A program made the translations under genes and the position numbers. This document shows positions 17,260 through 26,734 of a DNA stretch of 64,000 bases, piece after piece. Source of the DNA: Aureispira sp. CCB-E (GTDB taxonomy: Bacteria > Bacteroidota > Bacteroidia > Chitinophagales > Saprospiraceae); the NCBI RefSeq assembly GCF_031326345.1, contig NZ_CP133671.1, forward strand, positions 5,967,001 through 6,031,000. The letters run 5' to 3'. The stretch's first letter is position 1; every line of letters begins with the position of its first letter. Below the pieces are notes generated by a model. The model saw nothing but the letters and a program-made list of their open reading frames with translations. It searched no databases and was not told the origin of the DNA.

Positions 17260-18636
17260 TTATTTGACAACTACTGATTTTTTGTTAACAAAACCTAAAA
17301 TTCCTTCTCGCCCCAGTTCACGACCAACCCCCGACTGTTTTATTCCTCCAAATGGAATTCTGGGATCAGAGCTCATCAATTTATTAATTGCCACAGCTCC
17401 TACTTCTAGTTGGTGAGCCACAGCAATTGCTTTTTCTTCGTCTTCTGACCATACTGTTGCTGCCAATCCAAAAATAGAATCATTAGCCAAAGCTACTGCT
17501 TCTGTTGTATTTTTAACAACAAAAAATACACCGACAGGTCCAAACAATTCTTCTTCATAAGCAGGCATTCCCTTTTTCACATTACTCAATAGCATCGGAT
17601 AAAAATAATTTGTACCTTTTTTGTGTCCTCCAGAGAATTCTACAATAGCTCCCATATCAATGGATTTATTGACTTGCTCTTGCAACTCTTCTGCCAAGTC
17701 CATTCGAGCCATAACACTAATTCTAGTTGCTTCATCCATCGGGTCTCCAACTACCAATTGTTGCATTTCCTCTTTTAGAAGTTTCATAAATTCATCTGCA
17801 ACGGCTTCTTCTACAATAAGCCGTTTGGCAGAAATACAGGTTTGCCCCGTATTGTGCATTCTCGACTGAACAGCAATTTTAGCCGCTTGTGGTAAATCAG
17901 CGTCCTTCAAGACAATAAAAGGATCAGAACCACCTAATTCAAGGACACATTCTGTCAAGTTTTTGCCTGCCAACTCTCCTACTGCCTTTCCTGCAGGAAC
18001 ACTTCCCGTTAGAGCAACACCTTGTACCATATCTTGCGCCAAAATATCTCCTACCAAATCACTATCAATAATCACATGTTGAAAAACGCCTTTAGGAAAA
18101 CCAGCCGCTTCAAATATTTGATGAATCAACTCACCACAACCAATGACATTAGAAGCGTGCTTTAAAATGGTAACATTACCTGCCATAAGAGCTGGAGCCG
18201 CAAAACGAAATACTTGCCAAAAAGGAAAATTCCAAGGCATTACTTGCAAAATCGTTCCCAATGGCTGATAGGTCACATAGCTTTTTGTAAACTCTGTTTT
18301 AATAGGTTGATCCGCTAAGAAATCATCGGCATTTTCTGCATAAAATCGGCAAACCAAGGCACATTTTTCTATTTCCGAAACAGCTTGCGTAATTGGTTTT
18401 CCCATCTCCAAAGTCATCTGTTTCGCATAACTTCCTTTGTTCGCTTCTAAAATTTCAGCTGTTTTCACAAAAAAAGCTGCTCTTTGGGCATAAGATTGTC
18501 GCTTCCACTGATGGAAGGCAGCTTCTGACTGCTCCAATTTTGCTTTTACTTCATCCCAAGTTTCTAAACTATATTCTTTTAGCACCTGATTATCAATAGG
18601 ATTAATCGTTCTCACGATTGTTTCTGTTGCGTTCAT
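17260..18636 (-). CDS. NAD(P)-dependent aldehyde dehydrogenase (succinate-semialdehyde type)
   Basis: 458 residues, the usual length for the succinate-semialdehyde dehydrogenase (Sad/YneI) group. Catalytic Cys267 is in NTGQTCISAKR and general base Glu233 in LELGGSDPF. The cofactor-binding segment MPWNFPFWQVFRFAAPALMAGN and the GSVPAGK Rossmann loop are intact. The C-terminus has IPFGGIKQSGVGRELG. It oxidises a short-chain semialdehyde to the acid, probably succinate semialdehyde. No GABA or other pathway genes are next to it, so the substrate is not certain. It is a single-gene unit. Confidence 0.88.
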   Translation of the reverse strand: MNATETIVRTINPIDNQVLKEYSLETWDEVKAKLEQSEAAFHQWKRQSYAQRAAFFVKTAEILEANKGSYAKQMTLEMGKPITQAVSEIEKCALVCRFYAENADDFLADQPIKTEFTKSYVTYQPLGTILQVMPWNFPFWQVFRFAAPALMAGNVTILKHASNVIGCGELIHQIFEAAGFPKGVFQHVIIDSDLVGDILAQDMVQGVALTGSVPAGKAVGELAGKNLTECVLELGGSDPFIVLKDADLPQAAKIAVQSRMHNTGQTCISAKRLIVEEAVADEFMKLLKEEMQQLVVGDPMDEATRISVMARMDLAEELQEQVNKSIDMGAIVEFSGGHKKGTNYFYPMLLSNVKKGMPAYEEELFGPVGVFFVVKNTTEAVALANDSIFGLAATVWSEDEEKAIAVAHQLEVGAVAINKLMSSDPRIPFGGIKQSGVGRELGREGILGFVNKKSVVVK

Positions 18637-19616
18637 AATATATCGTTCTTTTTATAGTAGTTTGTTAACTCCCATTAAGCCGTAATAAGCATTCATTCAT
18701 CGTTGATATACATATAACTTAACTGTCAACAATTTACCAACAACAACAGCTAATCAAACTAATATAATTTACTTCGTGAGATCGCTTTGCTTAGTTTGCT
18801 ACACTGCTACTATATGGTTTCAACAGAGGAATGTTTTTCTTAGCGACAACAAATGCTCCTTAGTTTAGTGCACCTGTACACTCGCTTCTTTCAAGTGTTC
18901 TACCTTTAACAAACTACCTCTTTTCACTTTTTTTATTGTAATAATTTTAAACTTTATTGGCTCAATAACATATCAAACCAGTGTATTTTTGTACGTCAAA
19001 TCTGAGTGAGCTTTTTTATGTTCAAAAATCTTATGTCTTTGCAAATCTTTAGATTTAGAACAATTCCACAAGGCATTTTGTTTTCTTGGTATGCTACAAG
19101 TATCTTTCCACCAGTATCAAGAATAACAAGTTTAAGCAGTAATTTGGGAAACACCCCAACTCAAATATTTACCTCCCCTTTCTAAAAAAAACAATTTAGC
19201 TCCATGAGCAATGTTATTAAATGTTGTTTTTGAACAACAAATCTGTCATAAAAGGGCGAAAAACAGCCATAAGAAGAATAAAAATGTCATTTTTCGACAC
19301 ATAAAAAGTTTAAATCCGTATTTTTGTGTTTATACATAAGTTCAATAGAGTTTGCTCCTTTCTATCTTTATTTTATCGTATTTGAAACATCAAAAGGCAA
19401 AGAAAACAATTCTATCTTAAAAGGTAGCATCTTTCTTATATAAACTTGAGCTTCTTGGCAAGCATGGAGGAATCCTTATTAAATCATTTACAAAAAAAAT
19501 TGCTAGAAAAATGCCTTTAAATGGTAACATTCTCAAGACAAAAAACATTAAGCCCATAGAACCGTACAATTAAACTAAGTTTTTAAAGATTTATAACGCA
19601 TCAAATCAATTATTAC
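18637..19616. other. 980-bp gene-free region upstream of the lipoprotein pair
   Basis: No ORF of interest on either strand. It contains a dispersed-repeat fragment at 18770-18830 (TTACTTCGTGAGATCGCTTT). There are two perfect matches to the Bacteroidota -7 promoter element TAnnTTTG (TATTTTTG at 18984-18991 and 19319-19326), both without a clear -33 box. A long leader or a small RNA for the downstream lipoprotein pair is possible. Confidence 0.4.
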
Positions 19617-20168
19617 ATGAAAGTCCTAAATAATCTCCTTACATATGGTCTCTTAGTTGTTCTATCTATTATGGTAGTTTCTTGTTCTAGCGACCAAACA
19701 GAAACTGCAGACGCTAATACAACAGATGTAGAGTCAACCGAAATCAATACTCGTAGTGCTTCTAGCAAAATTGCAGCTAAAGCTTTCTATTACAATAGCT
19801 TGGCAACCTTCAAAGAAGGTTACGCAGATGTTGACATCTCTACATTAGCTACGCTAGAAGGCAAAAAAGTAAATTTAGTCGTTTTGTATGAAGCGGATGC
19901 TCCTTGGGCAGAGATCTTTAATACAGGAAAATACGACCAAACAGGAAACGATACATTTAATGGATTGATGGCTTCTTACCAATTGGATATTGTTCAACAA
20001 TTTGCTATTGATGAAGATAACGAAGGATTGGTTCTAGAACCTAATGCACTTTTAGAAAATCCAGTAGAAGCAGCACGCGAACTGTCTTTAGTCGAAGATG
20101 TACTAATGGTACAAATTAAAGAAGTTCCTCAAGAAGAAGATCTTAATACAACAGCTGACGTAAATTAA
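19617..20168 (+). CDS. lipoprotein, first of a tandem paralogous pair
   Basis: 183 residues with a lipoprotein signal (LSIMVVSC, Cys23) and a Thr/Glu/Asp-rich linker. A conserved domain covers about 50-172. Hallmarks shared with the next gene are KxAAKAxYYxSLA, LVVLYEAxAPWAxIF, xQQFAIDxxNEG, NPVEAARE and a VLMVxxKEVP ending. I do not recognise a named family. The negative charge and lipid anchor suggest a periplasmic or surface position. It has its own terminator, so the pair is not a simple operon. A recent duplication is the likely origin. Confidence 0.75.
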   Translation: MKVLNNLLTYGLLVVLSIMVVSCSSDQTETADANTTDVESTEINTRSASSKIAAKAFYYNSLATFKEGYADVDISTLATLEGKKVNLVVLYEADAPWAEIFNTGKYDQTGNDTFNGLMASYQLDIVQQFAIDEDNEGLVLEPNALLENPVEAARELSLVEDVLMVQIKEVPQEEDLNTTADVN

Positions 20169-20192
20169 TTTGTAGTACGCAGCGCGATAACC

Positions 20193-20226
20193 ATAAAGCC
20201 ATTATTCTACAGAGTAATGGCTTTAT
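20193..20226 (+). terminator. terminator-like hairpin after the first lipoprotein gene
   Basis: A perfect 12-bp stem ATAAAGCCATTA/TAATGGCTTTAT with a 10-nt loop lies 24 bp after the stop codon. The following sequence is A-rich rather than T-rich, so termination efficiency is uncertain. Confidence 0.55.
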
Positions 20227-20415
20227 TGCTATTAAAAAAAAACGTACTTTCGTCCTCTGTATACATGAACTTGTTTAAAAATAAACTAATATCTAAATCC
20301 CATTTTAAACAACTTCAAAACATATTCCATTAATCATTTACTTTACCAATAATTTTTTGATTTTGTCCCCAGTCTTTTAATATAGAAAGTAAAGTATTAA
20401 AAATTATAACTTAGA

Positions 20416-20985
20416 ATGAAACGTATAAAAACTTTATTGGTATTCGCTGTTGTTGCTTCTTTACTATCCTTAGTTGTTGTTGCTTGTACAAACAATGAAG
20501 CTTCAAATACTACCGACACAACAACAAAAGCCGATTCATCTATCATTGACACCTCTACGTTGGGAACTAGAACGGTCAAGAAAAAAGTCGCTGCAAAAGC
20601 TTATTACTACAAGAGTCTAGCATCTTTTGAAAAAGGAAAAGTTAGCTTAGAATTAGAAGACCTTGCCAGCCTTGCTGATAAGAAAGTTAGTTTGGTTGTA
20701 CTTTATGAAGCCAATGCTCCATGGGCACAAATTTTTAGCTCTGGTGAATTCAGTATTACTGGGGATGACCACCTTAATGGTTTAATGGAATCTTACAATT
20801 TACAGATTATTCAACAATTTGCTATTGATGATGCTAACGAAGGAATTGTCATGGAACCTAAAGAAATTCTAGAAGATCCTATTGAGGCAGCACGAGAAGT
20901 CTCTATGGTTGAACATGTATTGATGGTTCATGTCAAAGAAGTTCCTGAATCAACTAGTACTGCTATAGCTGATACTGAAAAATAA
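20416..20985 (+). CDS. lipoprotein, second of a tandem paralogous pair
   Basis: 189 residues. The signal has lipobox LVVVAC (Cys24), followed by a Thr/Asp-rich linker. The conserved domain is homologous to that of the preceding gene, with KKVAAKAYYYKSLASF, LVVLYEANAPWAQIF, IIQQFAIDDANEG and DPIEAARE all retained. The two proteins differ most in the linker, and this copy carries more Lys and Glu. It is separated by 247 bp with a hairpin, so it probably has its own promoter. Function is unknown. Confidence 0.75.
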   Translation: MKRIKTLLVFAVVASLLSLVVVACTNNEASNTTDTTTKADSSIIDTSTLGTRTVKKKVAAKAYYYKSLASFEKGKVSLELEDLASLADKKVSLVVLYEANAPWAQIFSSGEFSITGDDHLNGLMESYNLQIIQQFAIDDANEGIVMEPKEILEDPIEAAREVSMVEHVLMVHVKEVPESTSTAIADTEK

Positions 20986-21060
20986 GCAATTAGTCCGTTA
21001 CATTCTGTTCAATCAAAATGCCCAAAACCAATTGAGGTGGCATTGACCAATAAAAAATAC

Positions 21061-21110
21061 AAGAAAGCATTGTTTTGGAATCTATCCCAAACAATGCTTT
21101 CTTATTTTTA
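21061..21110 (+). terminator. intrinsic terminator after the second lipoprotein gene
   Basis: A perfect 15-bp stem AAGAAAGCATTGTTT and its complement (21061-21075 with 21089-21103, loop 13 nt) is followed by ATTTTTA. This is the main feature of the 300-bp gap before the peroxiredoxin-like gene. Confidence 0.8.
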
Positions 21111-21285
21111 ATGCCTTATCCTCCAAGCGCTAAGTTCAATAGCAATTCAAAAAAAGGGAATCATTCTCTATCTACATCTGTTTATTTAAAGCTACAAGTG
21201 AAAAAGAGAGTTCGTTAAAATTACCTTAATAGCCTTTCTATTTTTATATTTTTTAAGTACCTTGTATATACAAAATGAATAAAAC

Positions 21286-21822
21286 ATGAATTTAGAATTA
21301 GAAATACTAGAAGCCATCTTCACAAACGAAGGTAATGATCTGAGAACCATAACAGAAGAAAATACTGTTATGTTAGTTTTCTTGCGTCATTTTGGCTGTG
21401 TATTTTGTAGAGAAGCTCTAAATGATTTTGCAAACATCAAAGACGAATTGGATCGCCTCAACATTAAATTGGTTTTTGTCCATATGGCAGAAGAAATTTA
21501 TGGGGAGCAATACTTAAAAGAGTATAACCTAGAGTCAGAGGAACATGTCTCTGATCCAGATATGACACTTTATGAGTATTTTGGTCTGCAAAAAGGAACA
21601 TTTAGTGAACTTTATGGCCTCAAAGTTTGGTCTCGGGCAATTGGGTTAAAATTTGGCTTTGAAACTAAAAAACCATTAGGAAACATGAAGCAAATGCCTG
21701 GTGTTTTCTTGCTTAAAGAAGGTAAAATAATTAATAGTTTCATTCACAAATCGGCATCGGATCAACCTGATTATTTAGCTATGACAAAATTATTAAGGTC
21801 TGACGCTTCTCAAAGCAACTAA
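21286..21822 (+). CDS. peroxiredoxin-like (SelL-related, AhpC/TSA-type) protein
   Basis: 178 residues with a thioredoxin fold. The motif FLRHFGCVFCREAL (Cys39-x-x-Cys42) matches the AhpC-TSA_2/SelL-related group of thiol oxidoreductases, where the CxxC pair follows the first strand. The late PGVFLLKEGKII strand with cis-Pro fits the same fold. No signal peptide is seen, so it is cytoplasmic. The likely role is peroxide or thiol redox chemistry with an unknown partner. It is a single gene with its own terminator. Confidence 0.8.
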   Translation: MNLELEILEAIFTNEGNDLRTITEENTVMLVFLRHFGCVFCREALNDFANIKDELDRLNIKLVFVHMAEEIYGEQYLKEYNLESEEHVSDPDMTLYEYFGLQKGTFSELYGLKVWSRAIGLKFGFETKKPLGNMKQMPGVFLLKEGKIINSFIHKSASDQPDYLAMTKLLRSDASQSN

Positions 21823-21844
21823 TACACCTACCAATAGGATTAGA

Positions 21845-21872
21845 CACTTTTACTGTTGTAAAAGTGAAAGGC
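21845..21872 (+). terminator. intrinsic terminator after the peroxiredoxin-like gene
   Basis: A perfect 9-bp stem CACTTTTAC/GTAAAAGTG with tetraloop TGTT is followed by AAAGGCTTTTTTG. It lies 22 bp after the stop codon. Confidence 0.75.
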
Positions 21873-21904
21873 TTTTTTGTGTCGTTATAAAATATTCTCG
21901 CTCT

Positions 21905-22015
21905 CATTCTCAATAGTTCGTTGAAACCACGTAGTAGCAACATAGAGTTCACTAAATAATAGCCTATTTGACTATTACTAATACCACAAAGAAACTATTC
22001 ATGCAATCCGCAACG
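21905..22015. repeat. dispersed-repeat fragments
   Basis: CAATAGTTCGTTGAAACCAC and CGCAACGAACTACTCATTC are end motifs of the dispersed family in inverted orientation. They flank about 70 bp upstream of the sulfatase gene, and the family's central modules are absent. Confidence 0.5.
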
Positions 22016-22035
22016 AACTACTCATTCTATATTTA

Positions 22036-23664
22036 ATGAAAAAAAGAACTAAAATTCGTTTAGGCATCGGAGTTGGAATTCTCATTCCTCTATTGATTTT
22101 TGGTTTCTGGCCAATGGGCAATCCTAAATACAATATTGTCTTCGACAAAGACAAAATAGATTATCGTCATCGTTACCTCCAACAACAACAAACGCACTCA
22201 GACTCTACCCCATTGCCTAACATTATAGTCATTTTGGCGGATGATCTAAGTCTTATGGATGTGTCTAGATATGGTGGGCAACACGTCCACACAAAACACA
22301 TAGATGCTATTGGTGCGAATGGTGTGACCTTCAAAGAAGGTTATATTTCTTCTCCAATCTGTGCCCCTTCAAGAGCAGGTCTTATCACGGGACGTTATCA
22401 ACAACGTTTTGGCTTTGAAATCAACATACACGAACGTTATCCCAAAAATAGAATTGAATATTTTGTCTATGCAAACCTTCTTAATACTGGTGACTGGAAA
22501 GTAGCACAACACGAAGATTGGGCTGTCCCTACTTTCGAAGCGATGCACAAACAAGGGCTACCACCTACAGAATTTACGCTAGCTGAAATTCTCAAAACAA
22601 AAGGCTACCATACAGCAGCTATTGGCAAATGGCATATGGGGTATAACGAAACAGCTATTCCTATCAAACGAGGTTTTGATTACCATTATGGTTTTTACGA
22701 AGCCTTTAGTTTGTACGCCCCTGAAGACAAAGAAGGCATTATCAATCAAAAACTATCTGATTTTTCAGATCCTCATATCTGGGGAAAAGGTAGAACGGGA
22801 AACTGTGCAATCCGAAAAAATGATCAAGTTATCAAAGAAGATACTTATTTGACTACCAAGATTGCTTCTGAAACTAATGCTTGGATAAAAGCACACAAAG
22901 ACGACCCATTTTTTGTATATGTCCCTTTTTCTGCTCCACATACTCCTTTTCAGGCAACAAAAGCTTATTATGATCAATACGCTCATATTGAATCTCCCGA
23001 AAAACGGATTTATTATGCTATGATTCATGCTTTAGATGATGCGGTAGGTTCTATTATGCAACAACTAAAAGAGCTGCATTTAGAAGAAAATACATTGGTC
23101 ATTTTTCTTAGTGATAATGGTGGCGCTACTTATACTGGTGCCGCAGATAACAGTCCGCTAAAAGGAGGCAAATTCACCAATTTTGAAGGAGGTATTAATG
23201 TTCCTTTTATGATGCAATGGAAAGGAACAATTCCCCAAGGAATGATTTACAAAAAACCCGTTAGTGCGCTTGATATTTTTGCAACAAGTACTGCACTAGC
23301 TCAAGTTAACCTTCCTAAGGATCGAGAATTTGATGGGGTTAATCTGATGCCCTACTTGCTAGACTCTACTTATAACGATAAAGTACCACATGAAGCACTC
23401 TTTTGGCGTTCTGAATACCACAAGGCTGTTCGCAAAGGCGATTGGAAACTCATTCAAGACGACTTAGCTCAACGTACCGTTTTATATAATCTAGCCCAAG
23501 ACAAACACGAACAACAAAATGTAGCCCATCAACACCCAGCTGTTGTGCAATCCCTTCAAACCGACTTTAAAAACTGGGAAAAAAAACTCATTCCTAGTAA
23601 TTGGCCAAGGGTAATGGATTATGAAATACATGCTGGTCAAGCGGTTTATTATTTCCCTTTATAA
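22036..23664 (+). CDS. sulfatase (formylglycine-dependent), membrane-anchored or exported
   Basis: 542 residues with an N-terminal hydrophobic segment (9-26). The N-terminal metal site is in IVILADDLS (Asp69-Asp70). The formylglycine motif is CAPSR, with Cys109 as the residue oxidised by a sulfatase-modifying factor. GKWHMG and FLSDNGG supply further metal and sulfate ligands. The size matches type I sulfatases acting on sulfated polysaccharides or esters in marine Bacteroidota. No modifying enzyme or polysaccharide gene cluster is nearby, so the substrate cannot be assigned. Confidence 0.88.
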   Translation: MKKRTKIRLGIGVGILIPLLIFGFWPMGNPKYNIVFDKDKIDYRHRYLQQQQTHSDSTPLPNIIVILADDLSLMDVSRYGGQHVHTKHIDAIGANGVTFKEGYISSPICAPSRAGLITGRYQQRFGFEINIHERYPKNRIEYFVYANLLNTGDWKVAQHEDWAVPTFEAMHKQGLPPTEFTLAEILKTKGYHTAAIGKWHMGYNETAIPIKRGFDYHYGFYEAFSLYAPEDKEGIINQKLSDFSDPHIWGKGRTGNCAIRKNDQVIKEDTYLTTKIASETNAWIKAHKDDPFFVYVPFSAPHTPFQATKAYYDQYAHIESPEKRIYYAMIHALDDAVGSIMQQLKELHLEENTLVIFLSDNGGATYTGAADNSPLKGGKFTNFEGGINVPFMMQWKGTIPQGMIYKKPVSALDIFATSTALAQVNLPKDREFDGVNLMPYLLDSTYNDKVPHEALFWRSEYHKAVRKGDWKLIQDDLAQRTVLYNLAQDKHEQQNVAHQHPAVVQSLQTDFKNWEKKLIPSNWPRVMDYEIHAGQAVYYFPL

Positions 23665-24295
23665 AATATAGTAGTTAGCACGCTTGTTCTAAACTACTTC
23701 AAAACAATTGGAGGCAATTTGGGGTTAAAATAATAGTGGCTTTCTTATTGGTTGAATTGATTCATTGAGGGCTGGATACAAAAGTTTGCTTTAACAACGA
23801 TGATGCAACAAGAATTTACAAATAACTAGAACCAGCTTTTCTAGGCTGCCAACAGCAAGTATAATTTACGTTCTACTTGGTAAGTATTCTTTTGCACCTC
23901 TTTTTTCTAAGATTATTTCTTACGGTGAACTCTACTTCAATAACTAGCTGCGCTGCTACTTCGTGGTCGTGGATTATTATTCGCTTTGTTACTCCCTTCG
24001 GTCGTGAGCTCGCTATGCTCGGTTCGCTCATGAGAGCGCAAGGCTAGTTCCCTCTGGTCATGAACTTGGGCTTTTGTGCTACTAGCACAAGCCTACTCGG
24101 CAAGCTTAGTTTTTTAGCTTTTTTGTAAAAAACTAAAAAAGCACCTTTACAAAATATTGATTACCAACTACTTAAGAAACTAAGCAACAAAATTATACTC
24201 TATTGATAATCAACGGCGAAGCCCTCACACGGTAAACTGATGCGATTTTTCCATGAAGTAATGATTTATAAAAGTCAATTATTTTAATCATTTTT
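23665..24295. repeat. 631-bp intergenic region with a long composite dispersed repeat
   Basis: From about 23935 to 24260 lie AACTAGCTGCGCTGCTACTT, a GGTCGTGAGCTCGCTATGCT segment, and a CTTAGTTTTTTAGC and AAAAAACTAAAAAAGCACC hairpin pair. A closing GATGCGATTTTTCCATGAAG sits near the next start codon. It matches the 35.5 kb copy in orientation and is opposite to the 52.4 and 56.1 kb copies. The 23665-23930 part shows nothing I recognise. Confidence 0.7.
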
Positions 24296-26011
24296 ATGAA
24301 ACCAACTAAACATATTGCTATTGTAGGGGCAGGACCAAGAGGCTTATCTGCCCTAGAGTGTCTTTATACTCAAAATTGTTCCAAATATCTTATTAAAACA
24401 TTGCTTTTTGAAGCCACAGAGCACCTTGGCTGTGGTCCTATTTATGCACAAGAACAGCCAGACAGTAATTGGCTAAATATTTCTGAACGATTCCTTGAAA
24501 TTGAAGCACGTCAAGCCATTACATTAGAACAGCAGTACATTCCTACATTCCCATCATATCACGAGTGGACTAATTATAATACAGCTACTCCTGCCCAATC
24601 ACCCGATTATTACCCTCCTCGTTCCAAATTGGGACGCTATCTACAAGAACGCTTTTGGTCAATAGCAGGACCATTACAAAAAGAAGGGCATTTGTCAATC
24701 ATCCCCAAAAAAGTACAACAAGTTATAAAAAAAGGGACTGCTACAAGCCTAAAAACTGAAGATGGTCGTATTTATACTTCGGATGAAATTTTATTGACCA
24801 TTGGGCATCAACCAACGGATTGGGACCAGCAAATAGAAAAATGGCAAAGCTTTGCTACCAAGACACCTTCTATTGCTCTTTTTAAAGAATGCTACCCTAT
24901 TCGACAATTTTTAAATCACTCTATTATTACAACGCATAGTACCATTGCATTGCGAGGCTTTGGTTTAGCCATGATGGATGTTGTAAGGGGGATTTTAGAG
25001 GGGCTCGGCGGACGCTTTGTCAAAAATGAGACGAATCAATCCGTGTATTTTGAAGGCAATAAACATATTCCAAAACAGTTTGTGCCCTTTTCTTTAGATG
25101 GTCTTCCAATGGCTCCTAAGCCTTTAAATCAAGAAATTGATAATTGGTTTAAGCCTACAACAGAAGAACTTCAATATCTAAGTCGTGAATTGGATGTAGC
25201 CTCGTCCTCTCATGCGCCTAATATTGAAAATAATCTTTTTTTAATACAAGCATTTGCTCCTCTTGCCGCTTCTATTTTTAGCAGGCTAAGTTCATCTGTA
25301 GCGCATCAATTAAGTATTGAAAGCATTAAAAATCAAGTTGTACTATGGTTAGGCAATTTAGATTATCAACACGAGTTGATCATCCCTAAGCATCAAGCAG
25401 CAGTAATTAGTATGCAGCATTACATAGAAATGGCTTTAGGAAATGCTCCCATAAGCTTGGATTATTGTATTGGGCAAGTTTGGAGACACTGTCAGCCAAC
25501 ATTCTATAAAAAATTATCGTTTCACAATTTATCCAATGAGGTTGCTCAAGCTATTATTACTTTGGACGAGCGCATGAAACGCTATGCCTATGGACCACCT
25601 GTTGATAGCATTCAACAACTCGTTGCCTTAGTGGATAAGGGGCTTTTGAATCTGGACTTTGTACATAATCCTAGCATAAATTTATCTAAAACAGGGTGGC
25701 AAATATCATCCAATCACCAATCAATAGAAGCAACTGTTATGATTGATACCGTCTTAGACTCACCACAACTATTAAAGGTTTCTACGCCTATTATTCGACA
25801 CTTACTAAAGGATGAGTTGATCGCTCCAATACATGATCAGCTTGGATTAATAACAGATCGTTATTCTTATGCCCTGTCCCAACAAAACAGTCAACAACTT
25901 CCTATCGCTGTTTTGGGAAGATTGTGCAAAGGCACAGTACTTGGAGTTGATGCCATATTAGAATGCTTTGGGGAACGCTCCCATCAATGGGCATCCAAAG
26001 CCGTTTTATAA
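24296..26011 (+). CDS. FAD/NAD(P)-binding protein
   Basis: 571 residues. The N-terminus has a dinucleotide-binding motif AIVGAGPRGLSALECL, followed by the ISERFLEIEARQ and PPRSKLGRYLQERF segments typical of the FAD-NAD(P)-binding (PF13454) family. A second Rossmann-like stretch is near TLDEILLTIGHQPTDWDQ. It resembles flavin-dependent N-oxygenases and HI0933-like oxidoreductases only in the cofactor domain. The substrate is unknown. The DUF421 gene starts 55 bp downstream in the same direction, so the two may be co-transcribed. Confidence 0.75.
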   Translation: MKPTKHIAIVGAGPRGLSALECLYTQNCSKYLIKTLLFEATEHLGCGPIYAQEQPDSNWLNISERFLEIEARQAITLEQQYIPTFPSYHEWTNYNTATPAQSPDYYPPRSKLGRYLQERFWSIAGPLQKEGHLSIIPKKVQQVIKKGTATSLKTEDGRIYTSDEILLTIGHQPTDWDQQIEKWQSFATKTPSIALFKECYPIRQFLNHSIITTHSTIALRGFGLAMMDVVRGILEGLGGRFVKNETNQSVYFEGNKHIPKQFVPFSLDGLPMAPKPLNQEIDNWFKPTTEELQYLSRELDVASSSHAPNIENNLFLIQAFAPLAASIFSRLSSSVAHQLSIESIKNQVVLWLGNLDYQHELIIPKHQAAVISMQHYIEMALGNAPISLDYCIGQVWRHCQPTFYKKLSFHNLSNEVAQAIITLDERMKRYAYGPPVDSIQQLVALVDKGLLNLDFVHNPSINLSKTGWQISSNHQSIEATVMIDTVLDSPQLLKVSTPIIRHLLKDELIAPIHDQLGLITDRYSYALSQQNSQQLPIAVLGRLCKGTVLGVDAILECFGERSHQWASKAVL

Positions 26012-26066
26012 TTCTTTAATCATTTTACTCTTTTCAATATCTACAAAATCAAAAATCACCCATATT

Positions 26067-26636
26067 ATGGAAACTATTTTTAGTACTCAACCAGTCGATA
26101 TTCTAAGAATACTCATTTCATCGGCAATTATATACGCCTTAATTATCATTTATATTCGGCTACTTGGCAAGCGTTCTACTTCTGAGTTAAATAATTTTGA
26201 TTGGGTAGTAACCGTGTCGATTGGTTCAATTGTTGCCTCTACGATTATTCTCAAAGATATTTCGGTAACAGAAGGAGGACTTGCTGTTCTTATTTTATTA
26301 ATTCTTCAATACATCTTGACCAAAATGATGTTCTCTTCAGACCAGTTGAGAGAAGTTGTTAAGTCCACGCCTCAATTACTACTCTTTGAAGGAAAATTTA
26401 TAGATGAAAATATGAAAAAAGAACGCATCCTAAAACCAGAAATATACGCAGCAATCCGCCAAAAGGGGTTAAAATCCATTCAACAAATTTATGCCATAGT
26501 TTTAGAAACCAATTCCAAATTGAGTATCATTCCCAATGAAAACTCGGACGAAATTGGTTTTTCTTTGAGTGATGTTCAAGGACTACCAGAAGGTTTGAAA
26601 AAAGACCTCGAAGAAAAAGCCAATGCCCCTACCTAA
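26067..26636 (+). CDS. DUF421 (YetF-like) membrane protein
   Basis: 189 residues from the ATG at 26067. An upstream in-frame start would overlap the previous gene and gives an unlikely N-terminus. Three hydrophobic helices lie at about 10-30, 45-62 and 66-85, with the conserved segment YIRLLGKRSTSELNNFDWVVTVSIGSIVA. A cytoplasmic alpha/beta domain follows, with LLLFEGKFIDENMKKERI and the LSIIPNE stretch. The family is linked in other bacteria to spore or membrane stress, but its molecular role is not established. Confidence 0.85.
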   Translation: METIFSTQPVDILRILISSAIIYALIIIYIRLLGKRSTSELNNFDWVVTVSIGSIVASTIILKDISVTEGGLAVLILLILQYILTKMMFSSDQLREVVKSTPQLLLFEGKFIDENMKKERILKPEIYAAIRQKGLKSIQQIYAIVLETNSKLSIIPNENSDEIGFSLSDVQGLPEGLKKDLEEKANAPT

Positions 26637-26641
26637 TAACA

Positions 26642-26669
26642 AAAGGCAAAGCATTAACGCCTTGCCTTT
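26642..26669. terminator. bidirectional terminator-like hairpin
   Basis: An AAAGGCAA/TTGCCTTT stem with a 12-nt loop lies between the convergent DUF421 gene and the T9SS surface-protein gene. T-rich sequence follows moderately on the plus side. Confidence 0.5.
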
Positions 26670-26734
26670 GTCATATTTAGAGTATAAGCATTTGCTATTT
26701 TGCAATCTACAAAATCCTAGCAACAAGCTCTTGT

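Noticed and set aside
17079-17267. Plus-strand ORF upstream of the aldehyde dehydrogenase stop
   Set aside because: It lies in dispersed repeat DNA and runs into the end of the gene on the other strand.
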